Shown: positions 1 through 7,370, counted from the first letter of the stretch. The stretch is 8,014 nucleotides of DNA from an uncultured Woeseiaceae bacterium (GCA_947259435.1 CAMYMP010000077.1:1-8014); one strand, 5' to 3'. Numbers and translations: made by a program. The notes: a model not told the origin generated them from the letters alone.

Positions 1-880
1 CTTCAACCGGAAAATTTACCGTGGATAGCTTCGGATGCAGGTAGCGGCTAAACGGGGAGTTATCGAAACCGACAATCGACATGTCATCCGGCATGGACAT
101 CCCCCGTGCGCGAATCATGTCCATGGCCCCGGCAGCCATCTCATCGTTCGCGCAAACCACCGCCGTGAACGGAAGTCCTTGTTGCAACAGCTGCGTCATT
201 CCGTTACCGCCGGAAATTTCATGATAGTCGCCCTCGACCATCAGGCGTTCATCGAATTGCCGGCCGTGCTCCCGCAGCGCACGCTTGTGGCCTGCCAACC
301 GCGCAATCGCATCGCCCCACGTTAGCGGCCCGGAAATATACGCAATATCCCGATGGCCCATCTCGAGCAACATATTCGTTGCGAGGAAACCGCCTTGTTC
401 GTTGTTCACGCTTATGCAGTTGTCTTCCAGCCCTGAGACAGCCCGGTTCATGACGACGAACGGCAGCACGCCATCTTTCTGCTCGAGCAGGTATTCGTCC
501 GACAGGGCTTCGACGTGCAGGATCAGCGCATCACAGTTGCGATCGAGCAGAAACTTTATGGCTTCCAGTTCCTGGGCTTCATCACTGTGTCCGGTCGCAA
601 ACATTGCGAGCTTGCCCGCACTGCGCAGTTCCGATTCTATGCCACTCAACATTGCACCGAAGAACGGTCCGTACACCTCTGAGACCAGAACGCCGACACA
701 GTTCGACCGGTTCGAAGCCAGAGACTGGGCGATCGTGTTTGGCCGGTAGTTCAGTTCGCGCATCGCGGCCAGGACTTTTTCCCGGGTCTTGTCGCTGACC
801 CGACCGCTGTCGTTCATCACGCGCGAGACCGTCGCGAGCGACACGCCTGCCAGCTTGGATACTTCGTAAATAGTCGCCAT
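1..880 (-). CDS. LacI-family transcriptional repressor (3' end beyond left edge)
   Basis: This is a sugar-responsive DNA-binding regulator of the LacI/GalR family; 293 codons are visible from the ATG at 878-880 and the frame is still open at base 1, so perhaps the last 40-50 residues are missing. Residues 3-22 form the LacI helix-turn-helix (TIYEVSKLAGVSLATVSRVM), followed by the hinge helix around 49-58 (TIAQSLASNR) whose leucine normally enters the minor groove at the operator centre. From about residue 61 the periplasmic-binding-protein-like effector domain begins (CVGVLVSEVYGPFF), with the family's FVVMNR (141-146), an arginine in the ligand cleft region (R194 in AIARLAGHKRAL), ANDEMAAGAM (244-253) and GFDN (271-274). 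AAGG at 886-889 lies about 5 bases before the ATG and fits a ribosome binding site. A perfect 14-bp palindrome sits 34 bases upstream, overlapping the predicted promoter, which implies autorepression. The effector is probably a sugar or sugar breakdown product; that is inference from the family and from the neighbouring receptor. Confidence 0.95.
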   Translation of the reverse strand, partial: MATIYEVSKLAGVSLATVSRVMNDSGRVSDKTREKVLAAMRELNYRPNTIAQSLASNRSNCVGVLVSEVYGPFFGAMLSGIESELRSAGKLAMFATGHSDEAQELEAIKFLLDRNCDALILHVEALSDEYLLEQKDGVLPFVVMNRAVSGLEDNCISVNNEQGGFLATNMLLEMGHRDIAYISGPLTWGDAIARLAGHKRALREHGRQFDERLMVEGDYHEISGGNGMTQLLQQGLPFTAVVCANDEMAAGAMDMIRARGMSMPDDMSIVGFDNSPFSRYLHPKLSTVNFPVE

Positions 881-913
881 AGATGCCTTGGCCGCCGATA
901 ATTTTTGTTATGG

Positions 914-927
914 TGTAAGCGCTTACA
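914..927. promoter_or_regulatory. LacI-type operator at the lacI promoter
   Basis: TGTAAGCGCTTACA is a perfect 14-bp palindrome with the central CG step typical of LacI/GalR-family operators. It overlaps the last base of the predicted -10 box (927-932) and covers the expected transcription start of the lacI-family gene, an arrangement suited to autorepression. The same core recurs at 7422-7433 before the TonB-dependent receptor. The binding protein is inferred to be the adjacent LacI homologue. Confidence 0.85.
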
Positions 928-955
928 TCTTATCTCGTACGGGCCCAACATTCAA
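927..955 (-). promoter_or_regulatory. Predicted sigma70-like promoter of the lacI-family gene
   Basis: Read on the minus strand there is a -35-like TTGAAT (950-955), a 17-base spacer, and a -10-like TAAGAT (927-932). The -10 keeps the first, second, fifth and last consensus bases; the -35 keeps TTGA. The expected start falls about seven bases on, inside the operator at 914-927. The leader to the ATG at 880 would be about 40 bases. No experimental start is known; the call rests on motif match and its fit with the operator. Confidence 0.6.
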
Positions 956-1020
956 AGCGAAATTCCGGAACTTTCAGTTGGTTACGGAGCACTTTCAGGT
1001 GTATTCGGCTGCGCGGGCGT

Positions 1021-2508
1021 CTAGCGCTCAGACTTGCAGTATTCCTGAATGTACGCGTGATGATCGGGCAGCTGCGAAACCGTTGCGTTGACGTTGGACT
1101 TGATTTCCCCCAGGAACCTGCCGAGTTCCTCGTCATCCATTACATCAACGACCGGATGATAGTGATCGGGCACGATACCCTGTCCAAGCATGACCTGCAG
1201 CCAGGAATTTTCTGCGAACAACTCATTCGCCAATCTGAACACCCGGCCGGTACGTTTGAAAAGCTCGATTCGATGCGCCAGCGTCTCGGGAATTTCCATG
1301 TTGCGGCAGTAGCGCCAGAACGGCGTATCCTGACGGTTCGTTACGCAATAGTGCAGGATGATGAAGTCGCGGATAGTCTCGATCTCGAAACGCGCTTGCT
1401 TATTGAATTCGTCGATATCCGTCTGTTCGATTCTGCCTTGCGGGAACATCTGCATGAGACGAATCGCACTTCTTTGAATAAGGTGAATGCTGGTCGATTC
1501 GAGCGGCTCGAGGAAGCCACTGGCAAGCCCCATCGCAACACAGTTCTTGCTCCACTGTTTCAACCGTTGGCCAGGGCGAAATTTGATTACGCGCGGCTCC
1601 GTAAGCAACTCGCCTTCGACGTTTGCGAGCAGCGTTTCCCTGGCATCCTCGTCGCTGATATAACGACTGCAGTACACGATTCCGTTGCCAACCCGATGCT
1701 GCAGGGGAATGCGCCACTGCCAGCCGGCTTCGCGTGCAATTGCTCGCGTGTACGGTATTGCCGGGCCTGTCGATTCAGTCTGCACTGCGACCGCGCTGTC
1801 ACAAGGCAGCCAGTGTGACCAGTCCTCGTACCCCGCGTGCAGTGTTTGCTCGATGAGCAGCCCGCGGAAACCCGTGCAATCGATAAAAAGATCGCCGTCA
1901 ATCTCCTTGCCGGAATCGAGCGTAAGGGACCTTATGAACCCTGAATCCGGATCTGTATTGACCTTAACGATCTTGCCTTCGGTGCGTACCGTGCCGTTTT
2001 CCTCGCTGAGCTTTCTTAGGAATTTTGCGTACAGCGTGGCGTCGATATGAAACGCATAGTTGAGCCCGTTCTTCGGCAAATGGGCGAACTTATTCTCCTC
2101 AGCGGCACGCAATTCGAGACAGTAATCGCCGTAGTCAGTCGCAATTCCTTTCCGATGCCCGCTCAGCCATATGTGCTGGAACCCGGCACTCCAGTGATCT
2201 GTACCGGTATTGCCGAAAGAATGGATATAGTCTTCGTTTACATCGCGCCAGTTTTCGAAGGATATGCCAAGCTTGAATGTCGCCTGTACGGCGGCCATGA
2301 ATTCCGGTTCGCTTATCTGGCACAGCTTGTGATACCTTACGATCGGCGGGATGGTTGCCTCACCAACGCCTACCGTACCAATTTCGTCGGATTCGATAAG
2401 GCTGATATCGATGACCTTACCCATGGTCTTCGACATTAATGCCGCGACCATCCAGCCGGCAGTCCCGCCTCCTGCGATAACGACTTTCTTTATGCCTTCG
2501 CTATTCAT
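1021..2508 (-). CDS. Flavin-dependent tryptophan-halogenase family protein
   Basis: This 495-residue protein belongs to the FADH2-dependent halogenases (PrnA/RebH superfamily), which use reduced flavin, O2 and halide to form HOCl or HOBr and halogenate an electron-rich substrate such as indole or tryptophan. The N-terminus holds the FAD-binding glycine motif GGGTAGW (13-19). K79 in TFKLGISFENW matches the catalytic lysine of PrnA/RebH by position and context. DCTGFRGLLIE (210-220), the diagnostic WxWxIP motif as WQWRIP (263-268) and EPLEST (334-339) are all present, so no key residue seems lost. Length is near the family norm (about 500). The start at 2506-2508 is supported by AGGA (2514-2517) five bases upstream. 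It is the last gene of the sapC-cupin-halogenase series; the restored stop of the cupin-like gene lies only 31 bases upstream, so co-transcription is likely. Relatives from such TonB-linked loci are known to act on free indole in vitro, but the true substrate is unknown. No flavin reductase lies in the window. Confidence 0.93.
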   Translation of the reverse strand: MNSEGIKKVVIAGGGTAGWMVAALMSKTMGKVIDISLIESDEIGTVGVGEATIPPIVRYHKLCQISEPEFMAAVQATFKLGISFENWRDVNEDYIHSFGNTGTDHWSAGFQHIWLSGHRKGIATDYGDYCLELRAAEENKFAHLPKNGLNYAFHIDATLYAKFLRKLSEENGTVRTEGKIVKVNTDPDSGFIRSLTLDSGKEIDGDLFIDCTGFRGLLIEQTLHAGYEDWSHWLPCDSAVAVQTESTGPAIPYTRAIAREAGWQWRIPLQHRVGNGIVYCSRYISDEDARETLLANVEGELLTEPRVIKFRPGQRLKQWSKNCVAMGLASGFLEPLESTSIHLIQRSAIRLMQMFPQGRIEQTDIDEFNKQARFEIETIRDFIILHYCVTNRQDTPFWRYCRNMEIPETLAHRIELFKRTGRVFRLANELFAENSWLQVMLGQGIVPDHYHPVVDVMDDEELGRFLGEIKSNVNATVSQLPDHHAYIQEYCKSER

Positions 2509-2539
2509 TTTGGTCCTGTATCTGTTCTGCGCGTTAGGA

Positions 2540-2740
2540 TTAGCGGTTAAGTTTGTTCAGCAGATCTGCTCGCAGCATTCTCGCGATCTGCTCGTCAATC
2601 GGCGCCAACTGGCCCCGGGCCCCTTCCGGAATATGCTCGAACGTGCTGTCGTCAGCGCTGAACACGTAATGCTTGAAGATGTCGTGCCATACCTTGCGCT
2701 GCTCATGTGGCAGATCGCGAATGGTCAGGATCGCGTGAAC
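2540..2740 (-). pseudogene. Out-of-frame C-terminal segment of the cupin-like gene
   Basis: Immediately after the point where the cupin-like frame loses family resemblance, the +1 frame encodes 66 residues ending in TAA at 2540-2542. They begin VHAILTIRDLPHEQRKVWHD and continue through HYVFSADD, HIPEGARG and LLRADLLNKLNR-like sequence (LRADLLNKLNR at the end). This matches the C-terminal tail expected for Pass1-related/cupin-like proteins of these loci, which are about 330-340 residues long. Joining both parts gives about 331 residues. The shift falls near 2739-2741, beside a run of three G. It needs either one surplus base, or a deletion of 3n+2 bases. I recall the family having a few extra residues (of the type SPMDAL) just here, which would favour a deletion of about 17 bases; that comparison is from memory. 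Confidence 0.85.
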
Positions 2741-3533
2741 CCATGTAGTCCGGGGACCGTCGCCACCAGTAGTTTACCAGCACATTGAAGTCGTCCAGAC
2801 CCTCGATGTGGTGCCACCACATGCTCGGAATGAACAGTGCGTCACCGGCTTCCATTACCGCTACCTGCGCGCTCTTTAGCGCCTCGCGAAACTTCGGATA
2901 TTTTTCGAAGTCCGGATTGTGAAAGTCCACCAGGCTTATCTCCCGCCCGGCAGGCGTGAGATGCAGCGGACCGACGTAGAGGTTTTTCAGCTGTTCGGGG
3001 GGAAACAAGGTAAAACGCCGCTGCCCGACGGCACAACACGCCAGGTTGTCGGGCAGATCCCAGTGCGCGGCAATGCGTGATCGGTTACCCAGCCAGATGC
3101 TGGCCAGTGGATTTACGTCGCCGAACGCGATGTCATTGTCGGTCCGAAAGCCCGGCAGGCAGGTGTCAATGGTCGTCGATCCGACGTAATACGAAGGCGC
3201 TTTGTCGACGTTTTCGTACCTTAGGATCTCAGTGAGCACCTGATCGAGTTTGGCCGTGCCCTGGTCATAGTCGAAGCCCGACATGTCATCGTTATAGAAG
3301 AGCCGCCCCCCCCTCTCTGGCGGGGCACAGCAAACGCCGATTGTCGCATTGGCATAGAAATCAAGGAGATACCGGGCGGCCGCAGACACTGACTCCCTGC
3401 CCGCCTTCACGAATGGCCAGTCGGCGACCAGGCCCTTCAGGAGCAATGGCTCGGTCGAGACCAGGATCTCGGCAGGGACTGCATCGGCCCGCACGCCCTG
3501 CACCACCTTGACTGTTTGGTCAACCTCGAGCAT
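2703..3533 (-). CDS. Cupin-like (JmjC/FIH-type, Pass1-related) protein, frame-disrupted at 3' end
   Basis: As written the frame gives 276 residues. It belongs to the cupin_8/JmjC-like group that includes the 2-oxoglutarate/Fe(II) hydroxylase FIH. Visible are LLLKGLVADWP (30-40), typical of the N-terminal part of the fold, then AAHWDLPDNL with an HxD metal pair (H157, D159), RRFTLFPPEQL (172-182), and the distal region GDALFIPSMWWHHIE (230-244), where H241 or H242 would complete a 2-His-1-Asp iron site, followed by VNYWWRR. The iron site is therefore intact. The last ~11 residues (after YMG at 263-265) do not look like the family, while the normal tail lies in the next frame (2540-2740). The start ATG at 3531-3533 lies 12 bases after the sapC stop, implying translation from one mRNA. 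A real frameshift would remove about 66 C-terminal residues; activity, substrate and even true oxygenase chemistry are unproven for this group. Confidence 0.88.
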   Translation of the reverse strand: MLEVDQTVKVVQGVRADAVPAEILVSTEPLLLKGLVADWPFVKAGRESVSAAARYLLDFYANATIGVCCAPPERGGRLFYNDDMSGFDYDQGTAKLDQVLTEILRYENVDKAPSYYVGSTTIDTCLPGFRTDNDIAFGDVNPLASIWLGNRSRIAAHWDLPDNLACCAVGQRRFTLFPPEQLKNLYVGPLHLTPAGREISLVDFHNPDFEKYPKFREALKSAQVAVMEAGDALFIPSMWWHHIEGLDDFNVLVNYWWRRSPDYMGSRDPDHSRSAT

Positions 3534-3545
3534 ATCCGTGTGCGC

Positions 3546-4274
3546 TTATTGCTCGAGCAACGCGTTCTTCTTGTGAATGAGCGTGCGAATATTCGAGAGT
3601 GATGCGATCGCCATGTAGATAGGCAACAAGAATCCTTTCTCGTTCAAACTCCCAAGTGCTTCGCCATCGAGCTCTCCCAGCGCATCTTCATTGATCGTGT
3701 GGAAACCCATCAGCCGATTCTTCGAGCCGTTATTGAGTTCGATGTCCAGCGCGACCGACTCCAGCAAGTCGCGTTCCACCAATTCCTTCACAAACAGCTG
3801 GTGCACGCCGTAGCCCTCGTTGATCGTATTCAGGATCGAGTTGATGCGTTCCAGGTACTCGCTGATACCGCCATGCGCCAGGAATACGGCTTCTCCCTCG
3901 CTGGCGCTGATTCGCGGACTATCCATATCTACGTGGATGACTGGCTCTTTTTCGGAACCATCGCTTCCCGCCGACTGCTGAAACCCTATCAGGAACGGCT
4001 CGCGCTCCACGGTCAGGGGGATGTAATGCGCATCCCACCCTGCATCGCTCAAAAAAAGGTTTTCCTTGTCTTCAAAACCGAACAAGGCGACAGCGGCAAA
4101 TTCTCCGGGCTCTGCGCCTTTTCTGAAAAAGATCGGATAGTGTGCCTGGATGCTGCGGAATTCCCAGGAAAACGTGATCGCGGACTGTATGTTGTCCCCA
4201 TACTCTGCCGACCTCGCCGTGATCACTTTGAGGTCTTTGTGATCGACGTTATTCAATAAAACGTGGTTTGTCAT
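3546..4274 (-). CDS. SapC family protein
   Basis: This 242-residue protein resembles the SapC family (PF07277), named after a Campylobacter S-layer locus but found widely beside TonB-dependent receptors and halogenase-like genes. Family-like segments are YGDNIQSAITFSWEFRSIQAHYPIFFRK (in 25-52, the N-terminal core with the aromatic-rich turn), LFLSDAGWDAHYIPLTVEREPFLIGF (73-98), the acidic VIHVDMDSPRIS (112-123), and a C-terminal part with NRLMGFHTINEDALGEL (186-202) and LPIYMAIASLSNIRTLI (217-233). There is no signal peptide and no clear membrane segment, so a cytoplasmic location is inferred. The ATG at 4272-4274 has AAGG (4281-4284) six bases upstream. It lies 144 bases downstream of the receptor gene, past a terminator hairpin, and 12 bases before the cupin-like gene. 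The molecular role of this family is not known; I assign none. Confidence 0.88.
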   Translation of the reverse strand: MTNHVLLNNVDHKDLKVITARSAEYGDNIQSAITFSWEFRSIQAHYPIFFRKGAEPGEFAAVALFGFEDKENLFLSDAGWDAHYIPLTVEREPFLIGFQQSAGSDGSEKEPVIHVDMDSPRISASEGEAVFLAHGGISEYLERINSILNTINEGYGVHQLFVKELVERDLLESVALDIELNNGSKNRLMGFHTINEDALGELDGEALGSLNEKGFLLPIYMAIASLSNIRTLIHKKNALLEQ

Positions 4275-4346
4275 GCTCGGCCTTCACGCGTGATCGACAT
4301 TGGCACCGTCAATGAGTCTATCAGCAAGCTCGGCATTTACTATAGA

Positions 4347-4374
4347 AAAAAGCCGCTGATTTCAGCGGCTTTTT
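4347..4374. terminator. Strong intrinsic terminator between receptor and sapC
   Basis: A nine-base-pair GC-rich stem, AGCCGCTGA (4351-4359) with TCAGCGGCT (4362-4370), is flanked by A and T runs on both sides that extend the pairing to about 4347-4374. Read on the minus strand, the hairpin is followed by a run of six U, the form of a Rho-independent terminator; the other strand has five U, so it could work in both directions. It lies 45 bases past the receptor stop and would lower transcription into sapC and the genes behind it. Confidence 0.88.
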
Positions 4375-4376
4375 CT

Positions 4377-4392
4377 CATAACAGCTGTTATG
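4377..4392. repeat. 16-bp perfect palindrome after the receptor gene
   Basis: CATAACAGCTGTTATG reads the same on both strands over all 16 bases. It lies between the receptor stop (4419) and the terminator (4347-4374), only two bases from the latter's A/T flank. In RNA it could form a six-pair stem with a four-base loop. It may be a second hairpin protecting the receptor mRNA 3' end, or a protein-binding site; the sequence cannot decide. Confidence 0.7.
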
Positions 4393-4418
4393 AATGCGTC
4401 AATACACTCCAGACATCT

Positions 4419-7370
4419 CTATTGGAAATCGTACCGTGCGCCGATCATGTACCGAGGACCCGTCTGCGTGACAAATGCAGCGGCGTTCGATGTGCGGTAG
4501 AACGAGCGAGTGTACTCATCTGTGAGGTTGATGCCTTCAACAAAGACCGTCAGCTGGTCGTTGACGTTGTAACTTACGTTCCCGTCCAACTGCCCATACG
4601 CTTCCACGAAGTGGGGGTTCGCCGCACCCGCGCCGTCAAACCTTCCGATCAGGTATTCATCGCGCCAGTTATAGGCAAGTCGCGTCGACCAATCTTCGTT
4701 CTCGAAGAACACGACGAGGTTCGCGGAATCGCTGATGCCCTCGAGGACAAACTGCTGGTTCGGGTCCGTAATGTCGTATGAATTATCAGCATCGACTAAC
4801 GTGTAGTTGGCACTAAAGCCGAATCCGGTGTCACCGAGAAAATGCTGAATGGCGAGTTCCCAGCCGTCGACACCTTCTGTCCCCGCGTTCACGGGCACCG
4901 AAATAGTGAACTCGAATGGTGGATCTTCTCCGGCGATGCCGCGGATTGTGCCCGCTGCCTCGTCGACTTCGGGCGTGCCGCCGTAATTGTCGAATATATA
5001 CTGTCGAATAGCATCGTTATCGCCGATGCCGCCCGTCGCGGCATTCGCCTCATCGTATCTGGCGCCCGCACCCGGGTGCGGCAGATCGAATGGCGTTCCC
5101 GTTTCGGTCCCGATGGAAACGTAGTTGTCGATGTCCTTGTCAAAGTAACTGATGGAAAAATAGCTTCCCGTACCGTAGTACCACTCGAACGAAAGATCGA
5201 TATTAGTTGATTCCAGCGGCAGCAAGCCCGGATCGCCCTGGTTTCCGCTACCGAAATCTATTCGCACCAGATTAGCAAGTGTCTGCCCACCCTGGATGTC
5301 ACTCCAGCCCGGGCGCCCAATCGTCTCGCTGTAACCGAGCCGGAGAATCATATCTTCGGCAACTTCGACGTTGAAATCCAGGCTTGGCAGCACGTAGTCA
5401 TAGTCACCTTTGAGCTTCGTAAAGTCGCTGCCCGCGGTTATGACACTAAACTCGTTCGCAGCTGCCCACTCGATGTATTGCGGGACCGGCACCAGAGCCT
5501 GGGATGTAACGTCCGTTTGCTCATAACGCACGCCTGCCGACAGATTGGCAGGCTTGTCACCGATGTCGAAACTTGCGTTGAACTGCAAGTAGGCCGCCGT
5601 GGACTCTTCCACGGTGCGCAAATCGGTATCCCAATCACGGGTTGCTCCCCAGCGACTCAACGGTGCTACCGCCGCCCTCGCTGCGTCTATCGCATTGTCG
5701 AAGTCCACCCGGATGAACTCGTTGAATAAGCGGTTATCACTGGAGCCCGGAATATTGCTGAAATATTTTCTGACATTATCCACCTGGAAGAGGGAATCGT
5801 CGTAATCGGCCGGAGAGCCGGCGCCGCCCCAGGTATCGGCCTGCACCGTTGCAAATGCAGACTGATTATCGACTTCCGTGAGCATCACGCCGAAGTCGAG
5901 GCTGTAGGCGTCGTCATCGAAGAAATAGCTGCCGCTCAAATGTATCTGATCGACTTCATTCACGGAGTAGCCATTGCGGAACGCGGATCCGGTGGTAAAC
6001 GTTTGTGCCGGATCGATGCCTGTTGTGCCCGGCGCAAGCTCCACTTCAAAGACTGGAAAATCCTTGTCCCAGTGGGTGGTCGTGGTGCCGCGGTAGAAGC
6101 CGAAGAAACCAACGGCGTTTCCGGTACCATATTGACTTGCCTGCCCGGACTCGGACTTAGACGAATGATAGTCCAGCGCCAAGGCGAGGTTGTCACTGGG
6201 GTCCCACTCGAGGTTTAGGCCAATGGAATCCAGCTGATGGTTGATGCCATAGTTGCCGGTATTACCACCGAAGTCGCCATTGGGGTCGGGGTTATTTATA
6301 TCGAGTGGGTCACGAACTTCCGAGTAAGAGATGGGTCCTGCGACCGGACCATCGGTCCAGCTCGAAATCGTCGTCGGACTGAATCCATTCCATGCTGAAA
6401 GCTCTGCGCGCTGCGTCAGAATCTCGTTTTCCGAGTAGGTGTAATCGAGCGTCGCGGTCACGGTGTCGCTTGGCGCGAATTGCAGCACCAACTGACCGTT
6501 CGTCCTCTCGCGCTGAATATCGTTGAACGTGTAGGCCAGGTTCTGCGGTACCTGGTAGGGGCCGCTTGGCCGATTGGTGGTCGTCGTGCCGTTACTGCCT
6601 TCATCCGGCAGGTTGCCCCAGCCACAGCAGGAGCCGTCGCCGATATTTGTCCGGAAACCGCTTGATGCGCCGGCCTGGTTATAGCCGAGGTTCCGGTCCT
6701 GGTAGCTCGCCGTGATACCGACGCCAATCTTGCCGTCTGCAAAGGTATTGCTGAAAATGCCGGAGAGTTCCGGCGTAGCGCTGTCACCGTTCTCGACAGA
6801 ACTATCCAACACGGCCTTCGCACCAACACTCAGTACCATGTCCGCGTTGTCTAACGGCCGCGCCGTCTTGATATCGACCGTCGCGCCCAGGCCGCCGGAC
6901 GGGAGGCGAGCCTGACTGGTTTTGTAGATGTTTATCGCAGCAACCGACTCGGAAGCGAGATTGGCAAAGTCGAAAGACCGGGAGGAAGACGCGGATCCTC
7001 CTTCAATCGTGGTGCCCGGCATCTGCCGGCCATTCAGCGTGACCAGATTGAAATTGGGGCCGACACCACGAACCGTTACCCGCGAGCCCTCGCCGATCTC
7101 TGTGCGATCGATCGACACGCCGGTGATTCGCTGCAGCGACTCGGCGAGATTGGTGTCGGGGAATTTACCGATATCTTCCGAGATGATGCCGTCCGACACG
7201 CCTTGTGAGTCGCGCTTCTGGATCATTGAAGACTGGAGACTGCCACGGATGCCGACAGTGACGATTTCTTCTATGGCTTCCTGCGCCTGTGCCGGCGTGT
7301 ACGCAGTCGCGCCGAGCGCCAATGCTACTCCCGCAGCTAATGGAGTCTTGGTGAAATTCTGGTCTTTCAT
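4419..7370 (-). CDS. TonB-dependent outer-membrane receptor (Xanthomonas/Caulobacter type)
   Basis: This 983-residue outer-membrane transporter imports a ligand, probably a carbohydrate, using energy from TonB-ExbBD. Residues 1-29 form a signal peptide (LAAGVALALGATAYTPAQA then QE). A TonB-box-like segment EEIVTVG (34-40) follows. The plug domain runs from about 45 to 170: DTNLAESLQRITGVSIDR (72-89), VTVRGVGPNFNLVTLNGRQMPG (98-119), SFDFANLASESVAAINIYKTSQA (132-154) and GGLGATVDIKTARPLD (159-174) are the hallmarks of the TonB-Xanth-Caul subfamily. The rest is beta-barrel with long Gly/Asn/Asp-rich loops, including a vicinal cysteine pair (C248, C249), ending in FVEGINLTDEYTRSFYRT (947-964 region) and RYDFQ. 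Length is usual for the group. The ATG at 7368-7370 is supported by GGGGGA (7377-7382) six bases upstream. A LacI-type operator 50 bases upstream suggests induction by the ligand. The exact substrate cannot be read from the sequence; no glycosidase lies in the window to hint at it. Confidence 0.96.
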   Translation of the reverse strand: MKDQNFTKTPLAAGVALALGATAYTPAQAQEAIEEIVTVGIRGSLQSSMIQKRDSQGVSDGIISEDIGKFPDTNLAESLQRITGVSIDRTEIGEGSRVTVRGVGPNFNLVTLNGRQMPGTTIEGGSASSSRSFDFANLASESVAAINIYKTSQARLPSGGLGATVDIKTARPLDNADMVLSVGAKAVLDSSVENGDSATPELSGIFSNTFADGKIGVGITASYQDRNLGYNQAGASSGFRTNIGDGSCCGWGNLPDEGSNGTTTTNRPSGPYQVPQNLAYTFNDIQRERTNGQLVLQFAPSDTVTATLDYTYSENEILTQRAELSAWNGFSPTTISSWTDGPVAGPISYSEVRDPLDINNPDPNGDFGGNTGNYGINHQLDSIGLNLEWDPSDNLALALDYHSSKSESGQASQYGTGNAVGFFGFYRGTTTTHWDKDFPVFEVELAPGTTGIDPAQTFTTGSAFRNGYSVNEVDQIHLSGSYFFDDDAYSLDFGVMLTEVDNQSAFATVQADTWGGAGSPADYDDSLFQVDNVRKYFSNIPGSSDNRLFNEFIRVDFDNAIDAARAAVAPLSRWGATRDWDTDLRTVEESTAAYLQFNASFDIGDKPANLSAGVRYEQTDVTSQALVPVPQYIEWAAANEFSVITAGSDFTKLKGDYDYVLPSLDFNVEVAEDMILRLGYSETIGRPGWSDIQGGQTLANLVRIDFGSGNQGDPGLLPLESTNIDLSFEWYYGTGSYFSISYFDKDIDNYVSIGTETGTPFDLPHPGAGARYDEANAATGGIGDNDAIRQYIFDNYGGTPEVDEAAGTIRGIAGEDPPFEFTISVPVNAGTEGVDGWELAIQHFLGDTGFGFSANYTLVDADNSYDITDPNQQFVLEGISDSANLVVFFENEDWSTRLAYNWRDEYLIGRFDGAGAANPHFVEAYGQLDGNVSYNVNDQLTVFVEGINLTDEYTRSFYRTSNAAAFVTQTGPRYMIGARYDFQ

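Noticed and set aside
285..749. Plus-strand open frame of 154 codons opposite the lacI-family gene
   Set aside because: It is an antisense shadow: the minus strand encodes an unbroken LacI-family protein here, and the plus-strand translation resembles no family and has no ribosome binding site.
1057..1818. Plus-strand open frame of 253 codons opposite the halogenase gene
   Set aside because: The minus strand carries all halogenase motifs across this stretch; the plus-strand product has no recognisable domain and no start signals.
2740..2742. Programmed ribosomal frameshift in the cupin-like gene
   Set aside because: There is no slippery heptamer, only GGG, and no clear downstream pseudoknot was seen; mutation or assembly error explains the shift more simply.
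3699..4259. Plus-strand open frame of 186 codons opposite sapC
   Set aside because: It mirrors the sapC coding sequence; the minus-strand protein matches a known family and fits the operon spacing, so this frame is a by-product.
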